From NCBI GenBank assembly GCA_014529385.2, contig CM043943.1, positions 156,792,747 to 156,856,746 on the forward strand: a DNA stretch of 64,000 nucleotides, read 5' to 3'. The position numbers and the translations under genes are program-made. The stretch's first letter is position 1; every line of letters starts with the position of its first letter. The DNA comes from Adiantum capillus-veneris (taxonomy: Eukaryota > Streptophyta > Polypodiopsida > Polypodiales > Pteridaceae). Under the pieces are notes generated by a model that searched no databases, had not been told where the DNA came from, and was given only the letters and a program-made list of their open reading frames with translations. Positions 33,516-44,180 of this stretch are shown one piece after another.

Positions 33516-34822
33516 ATGCACTCTCTCTCAAGACGACTGAGAGTGAATGCGATTTCCATAGGAACTCACAATGATCTATCTTCTATGATAGATGAGTACG
33601 CTATTGATCCCGATTTTAGAGATGTGATTTCAGCCCTTGCACTAGGGAAGAAAGAAGAACCATTTACCCTACAAGATGGTTATCTTCTCTATGGCAATAG
33701 ACTATGCGTTACCAACTCACTACGTGTAGAAAGTAATGTATGAATCTCATGCTCTTCCTTATGCGGGCCATAGAGGGATTCAGTCTACCCTAAAAGGGAT
33801 AGAAACATATTTCTATTGGCCTGCCATGAAAGCAAACATACAAGAGTATGTTTCAAAATGTGTGGTATGCCAAAAGACGAAGTTTGATAGAGGGAAGCAA
33901 CTTGGATTGCTTCAACCCTTGCCAATCCCTAATTCACCATGGGAGAGCATATCCATGGATTTTATCTTTGGATCGCCCAAGTCTATCCACGGGAATACAT
34001 GAATATGGAGGATAGTAGACAGGTTTAGCAAACAAGCACATTTCATACCTTTCAAAAAGACTATAAAAGCCCATCAAATGGCAACCCTCTTTATATCACA
34101 AATCTTCAAGTACCACGCCTTGCCAATGTCCATACTGTGGGATAGAGATCCTAGAATGACCAGTAATTTTTGGAAGGGTCTCTTTGAGAATTTAGGTACT
34201 AGGCTAAACTTCTCTTTGGCCTATGATCCCCAAATGGATGGCCAAAGTGAAATAGCTAACCTAACCATTCTTGATCTACTAAAAGCTTATGTCACAGAAG
34301 TAGATCAAAAGTCCCAATGGGAGAAGTACTTAACCTTAGTGGAGTATGCTTACAATAACACCATACATACTTCCATGGGAAAAGCACCTTTTGAGGTGAT
34401 AGAGGGAAGATCAAAAAGTCCCTTGCTACTCAAGTTACATGGGAAGATCTTCACTGTAGATGAATATAGTCAAGACCTACAAGAATCTTTCCAAAAGATT
34501 AAGGATGCTATATCCATCTCTCAGCAAAGGCAAAAAGCTGCTGCTGATAAGCACAAAAGATCCCTAGCTTTTAAACAAAATGATTGGGTCTTGCTTAAGT
34601 TTCCCAAGGCTCAATTAAGGCACACAATGGGCAAGAATCCTACAGGACATCAAAAGTACTATGCTAAGTTATCAAAAAGGTACTATGGTCCCTTTCAGAT
34701 TCTTAGACCAATCAATGAGATGGCCTATCAACTCAAGTTGCCCAACCATTGGCTCATACACAATGCTTTCCACGTGAGCCTACTAAAGCCGTACAAAGGA
34801 GAGCCACCTCAAGAAGCAATTA
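33516..34822 (+). pseudogene. gypsy integrase, mostly intact core
   Basis: The zinc-binding HHCC region (GHRGIQSTLKGIETYFYWP and CVVCQKTKFDRG) precedes the core. The first Asp is in ISMDFIFGSP, the second in ILWDRDPRMTSNFW and the Glu in YDPQMDGQSEIAN, so the D-D-E triad is present. The last 268 codons (34078-34884) form the longest clean gypsy frame here, through LLKFPKAQLRHTMGKNPTGH and a GPF motif (YGPFQILRPI). A TAA at about 33734, a TGA at 34000-34002 and a frame change separate the pieces. Confidence 0.87.
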
Positions 34823-35032
34823 TTGAAGACCCACCAGAGATCAAGGACCAAGGTGCTGCAGCCCGAGTCCATTCTCCAGCATGAAGACAAGGTATTACAA
34901 GGTGGTAAGACTATTCGACGATATCTTATCAAGTTTAAAAATTATCCTTTTGAAGATGCTAGATGGATGCAAGGCATAAAATTAAAGGATAACCTAAACC
35001 TTGTCAATGCTTACAATGATTCCCTAGAGTAG
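34823..35032 (+). pseudogene. chromodomain-like C-terminus of gypsy integrase
   Basis: The frame after a one-base shift gives PESILQHEDKV, GGKTIRRYLIKFKNYPFEDA and RWMQGIKLKDN. The order Y-LIKFKNYP-ARW is that of integrase chromodomains (Y-VKWKGY-TWE), which in chromoviruses guide insertion to chromatin marks. The third aromatic position is Trp in ARWM. Confidence 0.72.
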
Positions 35033-35385
35033 GCAAATGTAAATATATTTTAATGAACAAATCTTTTGTCTTATAAGACTCTCTTTTTCTTTATTGTGCG
35101 CACATGTTAATGAGTATGCATGCTTAGGATCATGTGTGTGGAGACGACGTCTCCCGAACACCAAGTAGAGCTTGTCACTCTACTATGGAAGATTGACATG
35201 GACTAATGTGTAGACATGCTTGTGGCAGCTAACGCTCTCAAGCACCAAATGGACTAGTCATACATTCTAGAATGGTCGTGTAGGGTAAAATAGGGATCCT
35301 CTACCCGCTACCAAATAGACTAATGACTAAGCTTTATCTTCTCTACCTCATAGTCGAGGACGATATGATTTCAAGAGAGAGGTAA
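35033..35385 (+). other. gypsy 3' untranslated region
   Basis: No frame. It ends in the purine-rich TTTCAAGAGAGAGGTAA just before the 3' LTR (polypurine tract, the second-strand primer). Confidence 0.75.
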
Positions 35386-35764
35386 TGTCGTAAAAATTAA
35401 TATCTAATACTCCCAAATGGTTTTCTCGTGTTAAACTGATCATTTAATATAGGGAAGTACCAGAGAGTAAAATCTAGAATATTGGTAAGCCTACCATACT
35501 GGTCTCTGTCAGGGATCCAAAGGAGGAAAATAGGGATCCAAAGGGGGACAGTCTGCAAAAGAGCAATGTACTTTAATGGGGCCTAAAAGACCTAAGGTTC
35601 AACCTCATTAAAACTTCCATAGGCTAAAGTTCCGAATAAATTATTGTATTGTCCAAAGGCCAATATAGGGGAAAATTGGATGGTCATGGGAAGACTAAAA
35701 AGTCTTCCCACATCCCTATTAAGGAGGGGGCAAGCCATGAGAGTAGGGGATGAGAGAGAATCAC

Positions 35765-35860
<96 letters not shown>

Positions 35861-36365
35861 CAAGGCTTCCCCTTTACACAAAGGGAATACTGCACACATG
35901 TCAAGCTCCTAGGCCAGTTGCCCCCAACCTCCCCTCAAATCCTATTGGATGGCCATAGAGGTGGACCAATGAAAATTAGGCTAGAGTAAATTTAGTCTAA
36001 TCAATTTAAAATTGCTTGATAAACGAACCAATAGAAATTAAGCTCCCTAGAAGACTATTGGACAGTCTACCAAGGGGTCCAATGAGCATCCAACAGCCCA
36101 ATGGCTTGCCTGATTCCTAATGGCCAGAAGACAAAAAGGTCCAATGAGAGTTTAGATGAATTATTTAAATACCTAAAGCTCTCACAAAAGGGGAAAGGGG
36201 GACACTTGTCAAAAGGCTATCAACTATGCTTCTAATTTGTGATTGGCTAAGCTTTACAGGAGCCAACGAGAGGCCAACATGAGCATTTAGCAAGAGGGGT
36301 CAACCAAGATGAGAGAAGGGGCTGCATTTTACTCTAACACAATGCTACACACACACACGCGCGCG

Positions 36366-36420
<55 letters not shown>

Positions 36421-37079
36421 CTCATGTGTGCAAGAAGAAATCCATCTCCTTCTCCAAGCATTGAGAAGTAGAGGCCTACACCAACAACTCTTGGCTATGG
36501 AATGCAAATCCAACAAAGAGCCAAGCTTCAACGGCACGCTCATCTCCTCTACCATGCTTATTACTAAGCTAAGCTATGCTATTAGAGTGATTATGTGAAG
36601 AGAATACTTATTTCTCGTAAGATACATCTTCGTCCTCTCAATCTATCCTCATTCGCTGCTAGCTCTCACCATTTTTGAAGGCGTGTGAGGTCTTGGGATT
36701 GAGGCTAGGGACACTAGGTGTGTTTTTCAAGCATCAATTGGTGCATGAAGCTTCCATCTTCATCGCACCATCAAGTTTTATAAGGGAGCACAAGAATTGT
36801 ATTGTACAAAAGTCTTCTTTGATGGGAGAAGCTATAATACAAAGCCTTTATGGAGGGGGACCGGCTCCATGTAAATCCGGTCCTCAAATGTTGTCAATTG
36901 TTCTATTTCTCTTTCTTTTCAAGTATTGTCAATGCCAAATTAGCTAGGTTGTAAATGGTTATGTTGCTTTCTGAAATTAAGTACTCTCTCTATGCTCATA
37001 AGGAACTTGTTCTTTATAAAATGCTCACTATCTTATCAATTTTTGCTACACACAAGTTACTAGTGCATTATATGTTACA
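35386..37079 (+). repeat. gypsy 3' LTR with expanded microsatellites
   Basis: TGTCGTAAAAATTAATATC to GTTACA, 1694 bp, longer than the split 5' LTR (about 1569 bp) mainly because of two microsatellites: (AC)n at about 35762-35858 and an (AC)n-(GC)n-(AC)n tract at about 36346-36417. Confidence 0.93.
36346..36417. repeat. (AC)n-(GC)n-(AC)n tract, Z-DNA-prone
   Basis: An alternating purine-pyrimidine tract with a GC core (CACGCGCGCGCGCGCGCGCA) flanked by AC repeats. The other LTR copies have only AC at this place (25083-25118; shorter at 42969). Confidence 0.9.
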
Positions 37080-37313
37080 CATTGAGATAGATTATCATTA
37101 TGTAAAGGAAAGAGTCTTTGCAAAATAGGTTAGCTTGGCTTATGTGCATACACGAAACAACCTTGCTGATCTTTTCACAAAGGCTTTATCTCATGGGAAG
37201 TTCAAAGCTTTTGGGCTTACTCCCCTTGGGTGGAATGATATGGCACTTCCATATACATGAGTGTTAGCTCATGTTCAATGCATCACTCTTGGGGGTGGGG
37301 ATCTGCTACCAAG
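37080..37313 (+). pseudogene. old copia RNase H, 3' part
   Basis: After the repeated CATTG the frame gives HIEIDYHYVKERVFAK, a stop, then LAYVHTRNNLADLFTKALSH, the end of a copia RNase H. It is followed by a polypurine stretch (TTGGGGGTGGGGATC, about 37290-37304). It is the continuation of 23830-24202. Confidence 0.85.
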
Positions 37314-37525
37314 TGATGTGTGTGAATAAGATTAGGACCACTAGGAATTTTTTTTTCCTTGTTAGGGGTTTCCGCCCCTCGGCTTGTATAGACACCATCA
37401 CTCTTGGACAAGCATTCTCTTTGTATTAGCACACTTAGTAATACTATTGCTTTCGATTTATGCTCTTGAGTTTATCCTTCACTTTCTCTAGCTTTGTGTA
37501 CATTTTTGTAGTTGTATTTCCAACA
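37314..37525 (+). repeat. 3' LTR of the old copia element
   Basis: TGATGTGTGTGAA to TTTCCAACA. It shares GTATTAGCACAC(T)-A-TAATA, CTTCTCCTTCA-like and GTTTCCAACA words with 44925-45162, so both are LTRs of one copia family. Confidence 0.75.
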
Positions 37526-37902
37526 CATGCCATGTCATAATAATCTATATCTAATTCTCCTAAATGATTTTCTCATATTAAATTGATCATTTAATGTGGG
37601 GAAGTGCCAGGGGAGAAAAAGCTAGAATATTGGTTAAGCTAGCAGACCGGCCACAGTAGGGATCCAAAGGAGGGAAAATAGGGATCTAAAGGGGGGGGCC
37701 ATCTGCAAAAGAGCCATGTGCAACAATGGGCTAAAAAGACCCTAAGGTTCAGCCCATTAAGACTTCCAAAATGCTAAGGTTCCAAAATTCAAAGGTTGTG
37801 CCCAAAGGGTTAAAGCTTAGGGGGAAGTGGATGCTTTGTGTGCTCTCTAAAGTCAATGCACATCCCTACATGGGAGGGCACTACAAGAGGCTATTCATAT
37901 TA

Positions 37903-38025
37903 GCGACGCTCACACAGCGACGCTCAATTTTTTTTTCCCGGCGTCGCTATGAGCGTCGCTATGAACGTCGCAAATTTACTTGTAAATTTGCGACGCTCAT
38001 AGCGACGCTTATAGCGACGCTGAGT
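37903..38025. repeat. left subterminal repeats of the CACTA element
   Basis: At least eight GCGACGCT-type words in both orientations. The part 37958-38020 folds on itself (GCGTCGCTATGAGCGTCGCT against AGCGACGCTTATAGCGACGC). In En/Spm such words bind TnpA. Confidence 0.9.
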
Positions 38026-38105
38026 GGGCTAAAAAAATAACAAAGAGCGCCCAAAAACTCAGATCTCAGATCTGAGTTTTTCGGCGCCCTCAAGCAAGGA
38101 GCAGG

Positions 38106-38108
38106 TAA

Positions 38109-38149
<41 letters not shown>

Positions 38150-38151
38150 CT

Positions 38152-38203
<52 letters not shown>

Positions 38204-38274
38204 AGAGGAAGGAGTGCATGGTATGCTCCTTCCCTCTCCTCACTCTCATGTTCCCTTCCCCTCTTTCTCTCTCC

Positions 38275-38310
<36 letters not shown>

Positions 38311-38317
38311 TAGTGTT

Positions 38318-38369
<52 letters not shown>

Positions 38370-38370
38370 A
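38106..38370. repeat. cluster of (CT)n, (AC)n and (GA)n tracts in the CACTA element
   Basis: (CT)n at about 38114-38143, (AC)n at 38154-38199, (CT)n/(AC)n at 38277-38310 and (GA)n at 38319-38366. No gene here; frames through it read only repeated Ser-Leu, His-Thr or Cys-Val. Confidence 0.9.
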
Positions 38371-38394
38371 ACATAAACAAAAACGCACACACAC

Positions 38395-38605
38395 ATACAT
38401 AAACAAAGAATGCACACACACATTGAGAGAGGAAGAGAGAGAGAGAGCATGCATAAACAAAAAACGCACACATTGAGAGAGGAAGAGAGAGAGAGAGAAC
38501 ATGCATAAACAAAAAACGCACACATTGAGAGAGGAAAAGAGAGAGAAAACATGCATAAACAAAAAAACGCACACACATTGAGAGAGAAAGAGAGAGAAAT
38601 TAATT
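38395..38605. repeat. minisatellite, about 4 units of roughly 53-60 bp
   Basis: The unit AACAAAAAACGCACACATTG followed by AGAGAGGAAGAGAGAG and CATGCATA recurs at about 38400, 38455, 38508 and 38560 with small length changes in the A-run and GA-run. Confidence 0.88.
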
Positions 38606-38789
38606 TAACGTTGTAGGAAACTAATTAAAATTAAAAGACCTAAAGATCTAGGCGACGAGGAGTTGAACTCAAGACCTATTATTCAAGAGGGAAATGGCAT
38701 AACCAATCTATCATACTTGGCATGGGTGATAGAAAGGTTATACCATTTATCTCTTTTTATTGGCACACACGTCCACACACGCGCACACA

Positions 38790-39480
38790 CACAAGAAGAA
38801 GAGAGTTATAACGTCGTAGGAAACTATCCTAAAAGACGTTAAAGATTAGGTTAGATGTAGACTTATGTTAAATTAGATTTAGGTTTATTTAAGTTAAATT
38901 AGATTAGATTTAGGTTTATTTTTAATTAGATTTACGTTTATTTATGCTAGATTTAGATTTACGTTATATTAGATTAGATTTAGATCTCGATCCATAGACT
39001 GCGATGCCTGCATGAAGCGGGTGAAGAAAGCCCTCAATGGAATATAGGGTATTGCTGCCTTCACTCATGGTGGGCTCCGTCGATCCAAAAGTACTGGTGA
39101 AATGTCTTCACAAGATAGGGAAGAAGGTGGATCTTCAGGGCGGCAAGAGTCACTACATCCCTGACACAATGACCATCTAGACAACCTCTAGTCATTCAAT
39201 AGCAACTTCAAAGTTAGTAATAAGAGCAAGAACGGTCTAAAGGGCCAATTGCTGTCGTCAGATGTGGATGGAGATGAGGCAGCGTCACCGCCGGAAGTTA
39301 ACTCTCACATCTTTAGTGATGAGAATGCCAACTCTTGCGGAGTTATGTGAAAAATTATGTGTTAAATCAGTTTTAAGGTTCTTATAATCCCTGTTAGTTT
39401 AGTTCTTTGTTTTTAATATAACATAATTTACGTTAGATTTAGATTTATGTTATATTAGATTAGACTTAGGTTTACCCACA

Positions 39481-39517
<37 letters not shown>

Positions 39518-39620
39518 GAAGAAGAGAGTTTTAACGTCGTAGGAAACTATCCCAAAAGACGTTAAAGATTAGGTTAGACGTAGACTTACGTTAAATTAGA
39601 TTTAGGTTTATTTTTAGTTA
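38790..39620 (+). repeat. spaced direct repeat of about 100 bp inside the CACTA element
   Basis: The block with ACACAAGAAGAAGAGAGTT, AACGTCGTAGGAAACTATCC and GACGTTAAAGATTAGGTTAG starts at about 38790 and again at about 39512. The stretch between (38900-39480) has TTAGATTTA/GGTTTATTT-rich simple sequence and no clear gene. Confidence 0.85.
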
Positions 39621-39953
39621 GATTTACGTTTATTTAGATTTATGCTTATTTACGTTAGATCGAGTCCACGCAAGAATTACTTACGGTTTAGGGTTTAGAG
39701 TTAGACGAACAGTGAAAAGATCTACTGTGAAAAGATGTTAAGATGCTGTGAAGTGCTACAGCTAGAGAAGAGGCAAAGGGGTTTTGTCCACTACGTACAT
39801 GCAGTATCATGTAGACGTGGGTCTGTAGATTTCTTGTACCCACAAATATAGGTATTGACCAATAAAGACGAGATTATAACCCGGTGGTTCTGATCTCCGT
39901 GCACCTCTAGACCGAGGTGTGCGGGGATTGGACATGACTAGAGAATGTGAGGT

Positions 39954-39956
<3 letters not shown>

Positions 39957-40021
<65 letters not shown>
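39957..40021. repeat. (GA)n microsatellite
   Basis: About 32 GA units directly upstream of the transposase-like ORF (ATG at 40088). Confidence 0.95.
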
Positions 40022-40025
<4 letters not shown>

Positions 40026-40087
40026 GACGAAGAATGCCAATAGAATATTAAATTTGTTGTCCAGGTTATAAGATTTTTATCCTCATT

Positions 40088-41825
40088 ATGAGTAGTGACG
40101 AGGATGTGGGACCGTCCAACCAAAACACCTATCTCTCAACGAGGGTCTTATGTCCTTGTAATCAATGCAAGCATGTTGTGCGACAGACAAGACGTGTTTC
40201 TTTGCAGCACGTTCGCGAATTTGGCGAGTTCGATCCATCTATTATAGATCGACTTGTTGCCAATTATAACTCGTCGGACTCTGACGCTGGCCAACAAGCA
40301 GCAATCTTGCAACCCAATAGACGTGTTCGCAGGCGCTTTGGTCAAGCATCATATGTGAGGCCACAAGATGTAGCCTCTGACAGCTCGGGGGATGATCATG
40401 CAGAGCACATTTCCAACGAGGCAATGTTTGAGCCCGAGATTGATGAAATGATCGAGACGATCATGAATTCAGAAAGGCTTATCTATGATGATATGAAAAG
40501 TGAAGCCGATACGCCATTGTATAATGGAGCACGTATGTCTAGATTGAAAGCACTCCTGGTTCTTCTCAACATGCAGGCAAAGTTTGGATGGAGTGACACT
40601 AGCGTCACAGTGCTTTTCAGGTGATCTATTCCAATTAGTTTACTTTAATAAAACTCTAAATGTATAATGATCTGATAGATTTTTACACGACTGTATCGTA
40701 TTTTTATGTTGTGTAGATTGCTTAAAGAGCACATACTACCAGCTGACAATGTGATGCCAGATTCCCGAGATGAAGCAAGAAAGATTTTGCGAAACTTGGG
40801 GATGGATTACAATTCTATCCACGCTTGTCCTAATGACTGCATTCTTTTCAGAGGGGAATACATAGACATGGAGAAGTGTCCGAAATGTGATTCCGAAAGA
40901 TATCGAGTAGATCTCCACGGGACAAAAATTCCACAAAAGGTTTTGCGACATTTTCCTCTGCTTCCTCGCATCAAGCATTTCTTCGAATGTAAGTCCATGG
41001 CCGCCCTAGCATCAAGGCATGAGGAGAATAAATCTTCGGATGGTGTGCTACGAATTCCTGCAGATTGCGCAGCCTGGAAACATGAGGAGAAGGTGATCTC
41101 GCGCATGCGTGGTCTTTGCTCTCAGCTGTTTAGACACTACATACTAAACAAATAGAGTGAAGTACCAAGTGATTTAAAAAACAGAGTCATCAGCATACTT
41201 CATGATGAGTTTCCCGTTCCAACACGGGATCAGCGCTTCAATGAAGACCTGATGAAGATTCGAATGCGCGAATACTGCAAACACAAGCGTTCCGAAGTGC
41301 AAAAAGCAATCAAGCATGGGTGGAACAGGCCAGATTGGCTGGCCAAAGAAGATTGGAAGAATGCGAAGAAAGCAGCGCGCGAGAATCCTGACAAGTGGAA
41401 GCAACAAAAGGATGCAACCAGAGCGCGAGTAGAGGCAGGGAGCTCGCACCACTTGGAGAGCGGCGGATGGGCATCATTTGAGGCCGATTTTGTAAGTGTT
41501 TTTGCATTGCTCTTTATGTTCGATAGTTTAGGGTTTATGAGTTTTTTAATTCTAACATAATGAATTCTTTGTATGTTTTGACAGTGGTCGATGACAGGAC
41601 GTGATCCCACACCGTACGAGCGCGAGTACGCAGGCAGGAAGGGCTTAAACGCCCTGATGGACATTCTCAGTTCTTGCGGCGGCATGGTTAGTATTAGGGT
41701 TTACTCTTTTCTATTTTTTGTATTGTTTTATAAATGTCGTTATATGTTTATACTTACTGAAAGCTGTCTTATTGTCTTTTTTTGCAGAATCCGACAGATA
41801 CGCAGCTTGGACGCGATGAGACGTC
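40088..41825 (+). pseudogene. CACTA transposase-like gene, core deleted
   Basis: Exon 1 (40088-40620) has the transposase-associated CX2C region (VLCPCNQCKHVVRQTRR, VREFGEFDPSI). After an intron (40621-40716) exon 2 gives LLKEHILPADN, then HACPNDCILFRGEYIDMEKC, then KVLRHFPLLPRIKHFFECKS and DGVLRIPADCAAWKHEE, the start of the TNP2 domain. A TAG at 41153 follows; the same frame continues into NRPDWLAKEDWKNAKKAARE and GGWASFEADF, which resembles the Transposase_24-type TnpA region. Introns 41492-41584 and about 41687-41787 lead to NPTDTQLGRDETSD and a stop. The catalytic DDE part of TNP2 is missing between the two. Confidence 0.8.
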
Positions 41826-41859
41826 TGACTAGACGACGTCAGTTTAGCCGTAGCTAGAT

Positions 41860-42194
41860 AGCATTAGTTTAGGGTTTCTCATAGCTTATGTATCATGAGA
41901 TGGATTTTATACGTCTTTTTGAACCATGTATATTATTACATTTGTCACCGCAGTTCATTTTGCCAATCAATTCTTTATGCCTATGATGTTGTACAATTGT
42001 CAATATTACATTTGCCAATCAATTCATTTTGCCTATGATGTGTACAATTGTCAATTTTACACTTGTCAATTTTGCAAACAATGCGTCTTGTGAGTGACTA
42101 TTTTGGGTCTATTATCTACCCTTGCACTTTTTTTAAAAAGTGAATCAAGTACAATATGGTTGATGGATGCCCTGCCACCAAAAAATTTTCTCTC
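41860..42194. other. 3' non-coding region of the CACTA gene
   Basis: AT-rich. It has a short duplicated segment (ATTACATTTGCCAATCAATTC, TTTTGCCTATGATGT, ACAATTGTCAAT) at about 41935-42060. No gene. Confidence 0.75.
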
Positions 42195-42395
42195 GAACGT
42201 CGCTATAACCGTCGCTATTTATGGCTCTGGAGCGTCGCTATGAGCATCGCTATAGACTTCTGTGTAAACGTCGCTATAACCGTCGCTATGAGCGTCGCTT
42301 ATAGCGACGCATATAGCGACGCTCTCGTAGCGACGCTATTAGCGACGGTTTTAGCGACGCCGGGGGTTATAAAAACCCAATGTATTTCCGTCGCT
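42195..42395. repeat. right subterminal repeats of the CACTA element
   Basis: More than ten CGTCGCTAT/ATAGCGACG words in both orientations, matching the left end in inverted orientation and forming a potential hairpin around 42300. Confidence 0.9.
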
Positions 42396-43684
42396 AACAG
42401 CATCACAAGAGCACACAACCTCTTGTAGTGGGGGGTGAGCCCTTCTTCTAGGGGATGAGAGAGAAAGCCACACACACACACACACAAGCCCCTTTACACA
42501 AAGGGAATTAGGGACACATGTCAACTCCCTAGCCCAGATGCCCACAAGGTGTGCCCAATTCCTATTGGATGACCCTTGAAGTGGACCAATGAGAATTAAG
42601 CTAGAGTAAATCTAGTTTAATTAATTTAAAAACATTTAATAAAAGAAACCAATAAGAATTAAGTCTCCTAGAAGACTATTGGGCAGTCTCCCAAAGGGTC
42701 CAATGAGCATTTAGGAGCCCCATGGCTTGCCTGATTCCTATTGGCCAGGAGGCAAAGGGGTCCAATGAGAGTTTAGTTTAATTATTTAATTACCTAAAGC
42801 TCTCACAAAAGGGGAAAGGGGGACACATGTCAAAAGGCTATCACTTATGCTGCTTAATTGTGATTGGCTTGACTTGGGGAGGGCCAATGAGGCTGCTGGA
42901 AGAGCAAATAGCAAGGGGGCTCACCCAAGAGAGAGAGGGGGCTGATTTTTGCAAGGCATTTAACACACACACACACTCACACAATCTCAGGTGTGAAGAA
43001 AAGAAGACTATCTCTTCCCAAGCTTTAATGGAGAGCTCATCACCTACTCCAAGCTTGTGAGATAGAAGCATACATCAACACTCTCTTGGCATGTGGATGC
43101 AAATCCAACCAAGAGCCAAGCTTCAATGCATGCTCATCTCCTCTACCAAGCTAATTACTAAGCTAAACTATGCTAATATGAGTGATTATGTGAAGAGATG
43201 TACATCTTTCTCGTAAGATACTCCTTCTTCCTCTCAATCTACTCTCATACCCTGCTAGCTCTCACCATCTTCGAAGGTGTGTGAGGTCTTGGGTTTGAGA
43301 ACGGGGATAATTCAAGTTGTGTTTGCTGAGTGTTTTGCTTAGTGCATGAAGCTTTCATCTTCATTGCACTAGTTAGTCTCGAAGGAACACAAAGAATTGT
43401 ATTGTACAATGTCTCTCTTGATGGGAGAAACCATAATACAAAGCCTTTTGGAGGGGGGACCGGCTCCATGCAAATCCGGTCCTCAACTGTTGTCATTAGC
43501 TTAATTTCTCTCTCTTTTGAAAGTATTGTTGATGCTATCTAACTAGGTGTTATGCTTTTTGTTGCTCTCTCCACCCAAGCACTCTTGTAATTCTCATTAG
43601 GAATCTATTCTAACAAAATGCCCACTATGTTCATGCTCATTTCCGCTACACGCAAGTTATTAGGCCATTAAATGTTACATGCCA

Positions 43685-44180
43685 TATACACCAATTTGAG
43701 GATTTTTCATTTGTATTTGTTGCCCTTCTTGCCCAAATTTTGGTACATGCAATGCTTTATTATGCATACTCCCATCTTCTTGGATCACCACTCTACATAT
43801 CTCAATATTAGACACATGATTCTTTTGCATATTACCTTTATCAAAGTAAGCAGTACTATTTTGGAGAATGTATTTGAATTCTGGATCCCATAGACAATAT
43901 TGTATCCCGTTGGACTTGCCATAACCAAGAAAAATTCACATCCATGACCTAGGGCTAAGCTTAGTTTGCATTCTTTTAAAAACATGGAAAAGGATTCCAA
44001 AATAAGACTTTAAGATGTGCACAAGAAGGCAGCTTTCTAGGCTTCTCTGCTTAAATTGTCTAATCTATATTCCTTACAACATACTTGCTTGTTTATTAAC
44101 TCAATTATCCTCCATCATTTCGTGATGGATTATATGGAGTAATCAATGCTCTTTCAATAATTTTCATATATGTAGCAAAA
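43685..44180 (-). pseudogene. copia integrase C-terminal fragment, minus strand
   Basis: On the minus strand the frames give KIIERALITPYNPSRN (near 44160-44110), then FLGYGKSNGIQYCLWDPEFK (43945-43880) and NHVSNIE, matching copia integrase ends (GY-G-YRLWDP). Broken by stops. It is the sequence into which both the old copia 3' LTR and the solo LTR were inserted or joined. Confidence 0.6.

Larger units (their letters stand above)
24203..37079 (+). mobile_element. Ty3/gypsy chromovirus-like LTR retrotransposon, nearly full length
   Basis: LTRs start TGTC(A/G)TAAAAA and end ATG(C/T)TACA. The 5-bp target duplication CATTG is exact (24198-24202 and 37080-37084). A primer-binding site (29713-29724) follows the 5' LTR; a purine-rich tract (AAGAGAGAGGTAA) precedes the 3' LTR. 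The internal order gag, protease, RT, RNase H, integrase, chromodomain-like tail is that of a gypsy chromovirus. Stops and frameshifts are present in each gene. Removing the nested E2 (25768-29702) gives an element of about 8.9 kb. The LTRs look about 90-95% alike by eye, so the insertion is moderately old. Confidence 0.93.
37879..42430 (+). mobile_element. CACTA (En/Spm) DNA transposon, internally deleted
   Basis: The ends are CACTACAAGAGG and CCTCTTGTAGTG, a perfect 12-bp terminal inverted repeat with the diagnostic CACTA start. GGG lies on both sides (37876-37878 and 42431-42433), the 3-bp duplication of this superfamily. Both subterminal regions are filled with GCGACGCT/AGCGTCGC words. 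The coding part holds only N-terminal and C-terminal transposase-related pieces without the catalytic core, so the copy is non-autonomous. It sits inside the solo gypsy LTR and is younger than it. Confidence 0.95.
37533..43679 (+). mobile_element. solo LTR of the gypsy family, split by a CACTA element
   Basis: The two outer parts (37533-37878 and 42434-43679, about 1.6 kb together) match the gypsy LTRs from TGTCATAATAAT to GTTACA. An exact 5-bp duplication TGCCA (37528-37532 and 43680-43684) flanks it. No gypsy internal sequence is present, so LTR-LTR recombination has removed it. The LTR carries (AC)n tracts at the same two places as the other copies (about 42470-42486 and 42965-42980). Confidence 0.9.

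Noticed and set aside
35592-35989. Frames of repeated Cys-Val or His-Thr in the gypsy 3' LTR
   Set aside because: Read-through of the (AC)n microsatellite, present only because the tract lacks stops.
38059-38578. Long minus-strand frames with repeated Ser-Leu and Cys-Val
   Set aside because: They are translations of (GA)n and (AC)n tracts; every frame of such repeats is open and no other coding signal is present.
43685-44180. Continuous copia element linking 37085 and 44925
   Set aside because: The fragment at 43685-44180 is on the opposite strand and carries integrase, so it cannot be the body of the plus-strand copia elements.
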